Origin: Daedaleopsis sinensis
Lineage: Eukaryota; Basidiomycota; Agaricomycetes; Polyporales; Polyporaceae
Direction of reading: 5' to 3'
DNA length: 64,000 bases
Assembly: GCA_033807695.1 (NCBI GenBank)
Contig: CM066306.1
Coordinates: forward strand, 1,240,001-1,304,000
Below are positions 55,706-64,000 of this stretch, one piece after another. The notes under the pieces are model-generated. The model was not told the DNA's origin. It saw only the letters and a list, made by a program, of their open reading frames with translations, and ran no database searches. The position numbers and the translations under genes were made by a program. Every line of letters starts with the position of its first letter. The first letter of the stretch is position 1.

Positions 55706-57750
55706 ATGACATCTGCGTATCCCCTTCAGCTTGTGGTCACAGTCCTCCTCGGAGCTATTGGACTCGCTCTATTGAACGCGTTGCGCTCGAAGACGCGGCA
55801 TGGACGGCTACCTCCAGGGCCCAGGCCGCTACCCGTCCTCGGAAACTTGCTAGATTTACCAAAGGAACATCCATGGGTCACATACCGCGATTGGGCCGCG
55901 AAGTACGGTGAGAAGGACTGCTGTTGTACCAGGTTGCTACTCACGGTCAGTTCGAACCAGGCGATACCATCGGTCTTCGGCTGCCGGGAGGCCAAGCTCT
56001 AGTGATCCTTCACTCCCACCAGACAGCCGTAGACCTGCTCGACAAGCGTTCTGCCATATACTCCGACCGCCCGAAGGCTCTCATAGTTGATCTGTACGTT
56101 CTCGAAAATGTCTGTCGCCTGCCCAATATCCGGCTCATTCACTCAGTATTGGATGGAGTTGGAACACTCCTCTCTTGCCGTACAACGAGGAATGGCGACG
56201 GACGCGACGTGCATCGGCACAACACTTTTTGCCCAAGGTCATCCCGAAACACATTCCAATCATCCAGCAGGAGTCCCGTCGTTTCCTCCGCCTCCTGAAC
56301 ACGCAGCCGGAAAGCCTTCGCGAGTTGCTCGAGTTGTAAGTGTGAACTCTCAATTTGAATTAGCGGTGAACATGATACTTGACGTTTCCGCAGCTCCTTT
56401 GCTGCAATCATCCTCAAGACGATGTATGGCATCGACGTCGCTCCAGACGACAAAGAGCTCATACCCTTGCTCCACGACGCCCTCGAGGGCCCGACGGAAG
56501 CGCTCGTGGCTGGTCGATTCATGGTCGAATACATTCCGATCTTGCAGTATGTCCCCGCGTGGTTCCCCGGAGCCGGCTTCCAGAAGAAGTTCGCGCGGTG
56601 GAGGCGTCTCGCGGCGGATGTGCTGGAACTACCGTTCGCCCAGGCGAAGCAGGCATGGGTAGGCACAGTCTCCCGACCTCGCCCACATAGCAAGCCAGTC
56701 CTGACCGGCCCTACATTCGATTCGCCCTTTGCTCACGTTTGATCAGCTGCAGGGCGAGGGGTACCACTCGGGTGTGCATGAGATGCTCGAGGACATCGCG
56801 CACAAGAACCTCAGCGCCGCAGAAGCTGCAGACGAGGAGCGCGTCGCGAAGATCGGCGCCGCGAATGCCTACGCGGCTGGGGCAGACACCGTGAGCACTC
56901 TGTATCTGCGTGCGCTGCCCGTAATCCCCGCGCCGCTCACCCAGCCCCCATAATGATACAGACCTTCTCCACGTTGCTCTCGTTCTTCATGGCGATGGCC
57001 ATGCACCCGGAGGTCCAGCGCAAAGCGCAAGCCGAGCTGGACGCCGTCGTCGGCCCTGATCGACTTCCGGAGCACGGAGACAGAGAAGCCCTTCCGTACA
57101 TCAACGCCATCGCGAAAGAAGCGCTGCGATGGCAGAACGTCGTCCCGCTCGGGGTGATCCACCGCTGCATGGAGAACAACGAGTATAACGGTTATCTCAT
57201 ACCTGAGGGCACACTCATAGTACCCAACGTCTGGTGAGCCGCGTTCCGACCCTGGGGCGTACGTGGTATTCACGCTGTGTTGCTCCGTTCAGGGCGATGA
57301 TGCACGACCCAAAGACATATCCAAGACCTGAAGTCTTCGACCCCGAACGGTACTTGAAAGACGGCGCTATAAATGCAGATGCCCCCAACCCCGAGGATGT
57401 CGTCTTCGGTTACGGGCGCAGGTGAAGCTTCACGCTAGCCCTCTAACTTTAAGTGCGTTGCACTCACTCAGTCTCGCAGAATTTGCCTAGGGAGGCACCT
57501 CGCGACCGCGTCGCTGTTTATAAACGTGGCATCGATCTTGCACGTCTTCTGGATAACCCCTCCGTTGGACGCTGATGGCAAGCCCAAGAAGGTCGAGGTC
57601 ACCATGTCTACCGGCTTTCTCTCGTGAGTATTTGCTTCTTGTTGCTGTCACTGGCGGCTTACATAGTGTTAACCACGTAGATATCCTTCCGGTTTCAATT
57701 GCACGATCAAGCCTCGTTCTGCGTCTGCTGAGGCCTTACTGCGGGAATGA
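55706..57750 (+). CDS. Cytochrome P450 monooxygenase
   Basis: Nine exons: 55706-55907, 55961-56093, 56147-56335, 56394-56658, 56747-56890, 56962-57233, 57293-57421, 57480-57623, 57681-57750; 515 residues. N-terminal membrane anchor YPLQLVVTVLLGAIGLALLN followed by the proline hinge LPPGPRPLPVLGN. Helix C: WRRTRRASAQHFLPKVI. I-helix AGADT (residues 307-311) supplies the oxygen-activating Asp/Thr. ExxR is Glu364-Arg367 (KEALRW). PERF-like FDPERYL, and the heme loop FGYGRRICLGRHLA with Cys447. It is an ER-bound oxidase; the substrate is unknown. Acceptor of exon 5 could alternatively be 6 nt downstream. Neighbours: an AsaB-like oxygenase converging from the right and a broken copy of this gene's 3' end beyond it, suggesting a duplicated oxidative gene pair. 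Confidence 0.93.
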
Positions 57751-58110
57751 TGGGGTCTTCTCTGTCGTGCCATCGCAATTCCAGTCGCAACACATTTAGA
57801 GTTGGAGGGTTAGCGTGAAGCTGCACCTGCGCCGGGAGCCAAAGACGGCATCCTCGGGGTTGGGGGCATCTGCGTTTATAGCGCTTTGCGGAGGATCATT
57901 GACGAATGATTGTGTACTCATCGCCTCACTCAAGTGCTCTGTATTGAATCCATCTCGAAATCCTGAATATCAAAATCAACCACCGCCCACAGTACTAGTA
58001 CATCCAACTCCTAAGTAAGTCTCCTACGGCGCCGCACACATACTCTAACCCTGCTGTTGAATTGGTATGTACGTATAAGATTCGCATTCGCTCGCGACCC
58101 TCGGCATGCC
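57751..58110. other. Intergenic between convergent P450 and AsaB-like copy 2
   Basis: 360 bp; from about 57886 it belongs to the duplicated block and matches 35412 onward, less well than the coding part. Confidence 0.6.
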
Positions 58111-59126
58111 CTAGTCGTAGAAAACCAGGAACCTAACCTCAATTGACTCCCGGTAAGGTGCGTCCTTCGGGGTGGACGGATCCTCGAAAGCGGTGTGGGG
58201 GGTGAAGTTCGCTGTGACCCCGTCGTCCTTCGAGTCGTAGCTGTTATGAAGGCCACAAGCAGCATGAGTCACGGTATGGTGCAGCAGTGCGCGAGCCCCA
58301 GAAACGTCCGGGCTCCGAGTCAACAACATACCACTTGATAAGCACCACCTCCTCCGGCTCCATGCCGCGCAAGTACTTCCACTTGTGGTTCGGGTTGTAC
58401 TTCACGCCGAACCTATGGCCATCGAAGCCTTCGGGGTACTTGAGCGTCACGGTGACGAGGTCGTTCGCGCGGTCGACGCTGTTGTAGTCGCAGAGCGCGA
58501 GCGGCCACTCGTGCGCGGGGTGCGAGATGGGCCGCCACAGGTTGATGATCTGGAACCGCTTGGAGAGCAGCTTGGGGACGTCCTCCGCGGGGAGGTGACG
58601 ACGGACGCGGGTCACCGCAGCATCCGGGGTCTGGTCAACGTGGACCGTAGTGGCGGGCTGACGGGTCTGGGGCGTGTTGCCCTTCACCCCCGGACGGCGG
58701 CGCCGAATGGCTAGAGAACGCACCGGTACGTTAAGTGGCTGTGTATAAAGTTCGGGCAGTAGATGGAGGTATGTACTCACTGTGGTCGAAGATTACGGCA
58801 CGAGTAGCCCCAGTGACCTCCTTGATGAGCTCGATGGACTCGGGGTAGTACTCTTTCTCGACGACTGCGTCATTCTCGAATGTCTTGTGCTGAGCGGGGC
58901 GACGAAGGAACTGGAAGCCAGCAGTGTCAAGAGACACGGTGTCTTCCTTTCCGCGGAGGTTCTCTACTTGCACTGTGTACGGGGCTTCGCCCCAGGTGTG
59001 CTTAACCTCACCGGCACCGGCGGGGTCGGAAGGAGGAGCAATGTAGGTGAACGCCTCAGAGCCGTCCTCCGGGGGAATGAAGTAGTTGAGTGTAGCGGAG
59101 ACGGTACTGGGGGTCGACACAGTCAT
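58111..59126 (-). CDS. CmcJ/AsaB-like oxygenase, copy 2
   Basis: Three exons: 59126-58781, 58710-58332, 58240-58111; 284 residues. Same architecture as copy 1: VIFDHT joined to IRRRRPGVKGNTPQTRQP, VHVDQTPDAA, NLWRPISHPAHEWPLALCDY and an ESIEVRFLVFYD end. Differences are few: two residues fewer near SDPAGAGEVKH, one extra in YPEGFDGHRF, and scattered substitutions. All frames and splice sites are intact, so both copies look functional. Being convergent with the P450 makes joint action on one metabolite possible but unproven. Minus-strand TATATAAT at 59188-59195. Confidence 0.9.
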
Positions 59127-59187
59127 GACGTTCTTTCTGCAATGCTGACTAGGAGTCTTGTGGCCTCAGGCTCAAATCGCCCGCTAC

Positions 59188-59195
59188 ATTATATA
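59188..59195 (-). promoter_or_regulatory. TATA box of AsaB-like copy 2
   Basis: Minus-strand TATATAAT, 62 bp upstream of the start codon, matching copy 1. Confidence 0.6.
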
Positions 59196-59351
59196 TGTCA
59201 GATTATTCCCAATTCCAAATCGTAGTGACTGGAAATTCCGAGCACGCAACCTGTCGCAATTGCAGCTGTTTGCAAACCGATAGTCACATTGCAAAAATCC
59301 TTGTCTCCAACGGCTGGCACTGGCCACATGCCTGGGGCTTGCAAGCTCGGG

Positions 59352-59541
59352 TGACGATGATGGCAACTTCAAGAAGGTCAATGTCACCATGTCTACCGGC
59401 TTTCTCTCGTGAGTATTTGCTTTTTGTTGTTGTCACTGGTGGAAACACGTCCCGCTGACATAGTGTCAACCCCGTAGGTACCCTTCAAGTCCTGGTTTTC
59501 AGTGCGGCGCCGATTGAGCCTCGCTCTGCGGCGTCTGCTGA
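59352..59541 (+). pseudogene. 3' remnant of a second P450 gene
   Basis: Matches the last two exons and the last intron of the intact P450 (about 57568-57733). Shared: AAGAAGGTC, GTCACCATGTCTACCGGCTT and TCTCTCGTGAGTATTTGCTT with the donor, and an equivalent acceptor. In the remnant, the final exon is disturbed: it hits an early TGA after TGCGGCGCCGAT and has extra bases relative to the intact gene. No upstream P450 exons (no heme loop) are present. A truncated paralogue left by duplication and deletion. Confidence 0.8.
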
Positions 59542-59827
59542 TACGGTGTTTCAAACTCTGTACATGTCAAACCATCGCGATTACAGCTGCTACACACTTC
59601 TCTATGAGCTGGATGTACTCAAAGGAACACTATCAATGAGGACCAGCCACCCAAGGCTACTAGTACTTAGTAGAAACTGCAAGCGATGGCCCGTAGATTG
59701 CTTAAATGACCGCACGTGATCGCGATTAAGCGTGGAAAGACAAGCGCGTTGTGGCACCAAGCATGAACCGCACCTGCTCAAACCCTGTTTGACCTCCTAC
59801 GCTCATCCTCCTCTATCGGCAACCACC
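59542..59827. other. Intergenic upstream of DUO1
   Basis: 286 bp between the P450 relic and DUO1; presumably the DUO1 promoter. Confidence 0.45.
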
Positions 59828-61067
59828 ATGGACTCATTCAACCTCTCCGACATCCACATGCCCGCAAGTGGCTCGGGACTGCTCGCCGAGCCCACACCCG
59901 ACATCAGCTCCAGCTCGTCGACCCACACCGGCCCCGGGGGCGCCGACCTCTCCCTCTCCGAGCTGTCCCTCTCCGATCGCCCCGAGCCCCACCTGGGGCA
60001 CCGGCGGCCGTTCAGCCTCCTCGCACCGAGAGCGCCGTCGCCCGCGGACGAGAGCGCCGTCGCCGATGACGACGACGACGACGAAGAGGAGGGCGGGGGC
60101 GGGGGCGGCCTGGACGCGACGATGACGCAGGAGGACATGGAGAAGGCGCGGCGGCTCGCGGCGAAGACGCGCGAGGAGAAGCTGCAGCACGACCTGTTCG
60201 TGCTCAAGAAGCTCAACGCGGCGTTCGAGACGTACAAGGACGCGCTGAAGGAGACCAAGTCGAGCACCGACGTGAGTTCCCGCCACCCCGGCCCCCCTCT
60301 TGCTCCTGCTCTTGCTTTTGCTTTTGCGCTTGCGCGTTGTGGTCCCCTGCGTTCTCGTTCTGCGCTGACTGTACGCTTCACTCTGCAGCGGGTCGCCACG
60401 CGCCTGGGGCACACGAACGCGCTGCTCGACAAGTACGTCCGGATCCTCTCGCGATCCGAGAAGATCACGAAGATCGTCCTCGACGAGCGGTGGCAAGGCG
60501 GCGAAGCGGTGCGTACCCCCCTAGCAACCCCCCTAACAGCCTCGCTCACGCTCACCCCGCACGCGTGCCGCAGGACGAGGAGCAGCTCGACCGCGAAGAG
60601 GAGGAGCGCATCGAGCGGGAACAGCGCGCGGAAGAGGAACGCCGGCTCGCGGAGGAGCGGGCGCGAGAACGGGCAGAGCGGGAACAGCGCGAGCGGGAGG
60701 AGCGTGCGGTGCGCGAACGACTCGAGCGCGAGAAGGCGACGGCCGCGAGCGCGAAGACGGCGGGGAGGGGGAGCGGCAGCGGCGTCAGAGGCGTGCGGGG
60801 CACGCGCGCGTCGATGCGCGCGATGCGCGGGGCCCCTAGAGCCGGTGCGTTGTTGCTGTCGTGCGTTGGCTGAAGCTGGGGAGACTGACTGACATGGCTT
60901 GGACGACGGCGTGCGCGGTAGCACCTGCAGCCACGGCCGCTGGGGCGCGCGGAGGCTCGGGGAGTACCCCCACTGGCACCAGTGGGATCCCGGGGGCTCG
61001 CCGCGGGACTACCTCCACGGCGACACGGGGCACGACGTCCAGAGGAGGCATACCGCGACGCACGTAG
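59828..61067 (+). CDS. DUO1: DASH complex subunit Duo1
   Basis: Four exons: 59828-60271, 60389-60508, 60574-60844, 60931-61067; 323 residues. Start at MDSFNLSDIHMPASGSG; an in-frame ATG upstream only adds a non-conserved stretch. An acidic Asp/Glu run then a Gly run precede the Duo1 core: KLQHDLFVLKKLNAAFETYK, DALKETKSSTD joined to RVATRLGHTNALLDKY, and VRILSRSEKITKIVLDERW. A highly charged Glu/Arg helix and a basic, Gly/Ser/Thr-rich tail (ending SGIPGARRGTT and IPRRT) follow, as expected for microtubule contact. Duo1 is part of the ring that couples kinetochores to spindle microtubules. The last joint is the least certain. Confidence 0.87.
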
Positions 61068-61624
61068 AGGATGGGCGGTATATTCAGCTTCTGCACCGTC
61101 CACCTGCCGCAATGCTCCTGCCCCAAACATCGCCAGTAGCTTGGTCTAGCTTCACGTTCGCGTCGTGGACGCTTGGGCTGGCGGCAGGATACGCTCAGCG
61201 GCTCAAGTCGATCTGTGCCTGCTGCGGCGCACCAATCCTGTACGAAGTTGCGCAGTTCGAAGGTCCGTTTGCGAGTATCGTGCGCACCGATGGCCCCGCA
61301 AGTTCTGCGGCCGGCAGCTGCACGCATATATCCGTACATACTAGTACTACATCTAATGTCGTGGGTGGGTACCTCATGAATATGATATGTACGACGGCTT
61401 GCCTGGTTTGATTATGTGTCTTGGCTCCGAATCGTGCAGGCATGGCATCGTAAGGTCGTGAATTGAACAAGACTAGAATAAATCTAAAGTACATGGGCTC
61501 TGTTGGTAGATTACAACGAGTGTAGGCGATGCTCAAACATTTGGGGTCCGATATAGGGGTGTCCGGTGGATATGAAAGTCAAGAGTGACCAAAACAAATG
61601 CGAAGAAAATCGAAAGGCGTGCAT
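61068..61624. other. Intergenic between convergent genes
   Basis: 557 bp between DUO1 and the BRI3-like gene; no gene recognised. Confidence 0.5.
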
Positions 61625-62312
61625 TCAACACAATCCGTCGTCCAGGATGGCACCGCACCTCTTACAGTAGACCTTCCGGTCGAGCAAACACAGCCCAATG
61701 CCAAGTGGGAACCAGAAGATGGCTGTCAGGATGCCTATACATGCGGAACGTCAGCATCCGGACTCCCGGGACCCGTACGACAGAGCATGCGTGACGCACC
61801 GAGCAGGCCAAACTTGGACGCGGTGACGTGTCCACCTTGTTGGAGGCAGACCATCTGCGGGTGGTCAGGCGGGAGGAGGGAGACGACGCGCTCGCCCGTG
61901 ACGGGGTTCAGGTAGTTGTAGACGACCGTCGCGGGCATCTGTGCGGCGTGGGCAGGCGGCGGGCCCGCGTATGCATACGGGGTGGGTGTGGGGAGCGCGG
62001 GCGCGGGGACCTTCACGTCCTGGCCCATATTCGCGCTCTCCGGGACGAATGGGCCCCTTGAGACTGGGTGTGCGGCACGGAGGAGATGAGCGAGAGTGGG
62101 AGGTAAGGACAGGAGGGCGACGTACTACTGCCGTTGCTGACCGACGCATCGTATGAGGGTGGTGCGTACTGCGGCACCTGCGCAGTCTCGTCGTAGTTAT
62201 CGTTGTCTTTAGCCTGCGCAATCGTCGGAGAGTCAGTCAGTCGCGTGCACGTTTGACGAGGGCGTGTGCAGCTCACCATGGAGGAGTCGGTGTGGGTTGG
62301 GTTGACAATCAT
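61625..62312 (-). CDS. Small BRI3-like membrane protein
   Basis: Four exons: 62312-62277, 62213-62126, 62063-61800, 61734-61625; 165 residues. The N-terminal two thirds is Pro/Tyr-rich and disordered (VPQYAPPSYDA). The conserved C-terminus reads KFGLLG joined to ILTAIFWFPLGIGLCLLDRK, then VYCKRCGAILDDGLC: one hydrophobic segment followed by a Cys-x2-Cys, as in brain protein I3-like/LITAF-related proteins. Probably endosomal or lysosomal membrane; exact role unknown. A minus-strand TATATAA at 62332-62338 lies only 20 bp from the first ATG, so translation may really begin at the ATG that ends exon 1 (62279-62277). Confidence 0.78.
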
Positions 62313-62825
62313 CGGAGGGGATGGAGACAGCTTATATAGGGCGGAAGAGAACGCTCCAAGGCGGGGCCGGGAGCACTGGAAAGGGTTTTTGTGGGCCCTC
62401 AGCTGCCTGCGCAGCGGGGAAAGCCCTGGAAGGCGACTGGCCCCCTGCCGCGCAGATGCCGCTGCGGCCACGACTGCGCTTCGCATTAACACTGCCCCCG
62501 TGGCTGTGCCCGACTCGCGTAAGCGACCTCCGAGCCGCAAAAAAAGGAAAGGGCGGGGTGTGACCCGACTCTTGCCGCGTCACGGTCACGCCTCCTACCG
62601 CAGAGATCTGATCAGTCGATCGAGCATCGAGCGCTTCGTGATTTTCTTTCGACGATAGGCGCGTGCATCCAATCTCGCGTCTCTGACTCTCTCTTCCGTT
62701 CTGCTCACGCGTGCCCACATTCTGTGCTCTCTCCTTCTAGTCTTCGTCTACACTCACGACGACTGCGCATATAAAATCTAGAGTTTTTAAGAACACAAGT
62801 AGCATCTCTCTCCACAAACGAGACT
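62313..62825. promoter_or_regulatory. Bidirectional promoter BRI3-like / PRMT1
   Basis: 513 bp between divergent genes. TATATAA (minus) at 62332-62338 and TATAAAAT (plus) at 62770-62777, the latter 49 bp before the PRMT1 start, give each gene its own core promoter. Confidence 0.6.

Positions 62826-64000
<1,175 letters not shown>

Larger units (their letters stand above)
57886..59262. repeat. Duplicated block, copy 2 (AsaB-like gene plus flanks)
   Basis: Partner of 35412-36792, same orientation, about 22.5 kb apart. The two blocks share the 3' flank, all three exons, both introns and about 140 bp of upstream sequence. Confidence 0.88.

Noticed and set aside
59732..59827. Upstream in-frame start for DUO1
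   Set aside because: Adds a stretch without conservation; MDSFNLSDI at 59828 fits the family start.

Overview
The window comes from a filamentous basidiomycete, most likely a wood- or litter-associated agaricomycete (Polyporales-like). The grounds are many short GT-AG introns (mostly about 50-65 bp, often with GTGCGT, GTACGT or GTGAGT donors), GC-rich coding sequence, and families typical of these fungi: sedolisin protease, GH79 glucuronidase, CmcJ/AsaB-like oxygenases, a small P450 and an ERT1/AcuK-type zinc-cluster regulator. The order-level placement is inference. Gene structures were built by hand, and each mapped joint keeps reading frame and restores a family motif.

Layout. 1-5 kb: the 3' part of a hormone-sensitive-lipase-like hydrolase, then a C2H2 transcription factor with very long flanking non-coding DNA (2.0 kb upstream, 7.1 kb downstream). 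12-17 kb: an aldo-keto reductase and the peroxisomal import receptor PEX5. 19-28 kb: compact housekeeping genes, namely an F-box protein, the APC/C subunit Cdc26, a PRA1 trafficking protein, an ERT1-like regulator and a PrmC/HemK-type glutamine methyltransferase. 28.8-32.9 kb: a complete 23-exon Argonaute with a D-E-D-D catalytic tetrad, two microexons (6 and 8 nt) and an intron carrying an inverted-repeat element. 33.5-45.5 kb: a secreted/accessory block, all on the minus strand: an O-fucosyltransferase-like membrane enzyme, an AsaB-like oxygenase, a sedolisin with a long serine/threonine-rich linker, a regulator combining C2H2 and Zn2Cys6 domains, and a GH79 enzyme. 46-54 kb: Golgi CASP, mitochondrial ribosomal protein uS9m and the H2B ubiquitin ligase Bre1. 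55.7-59.6 kb: a P450, a second nearly identical AsaB-like gene and a broken P450 3' end, evidence of local duplication. 59.8-64 kb: DASH subunit Duo1, a small BRI3-like membrane protein and the 5' part of PRMT1.

No rRNA, convincing tRNA, CRISPR array or intact transposon was seen. The accessory interest lies in (i) the Argonaute architecture, (ii) the oxygenase/P450 duplication, and (iii) the large gene-free zone around the C2H2 regulator.
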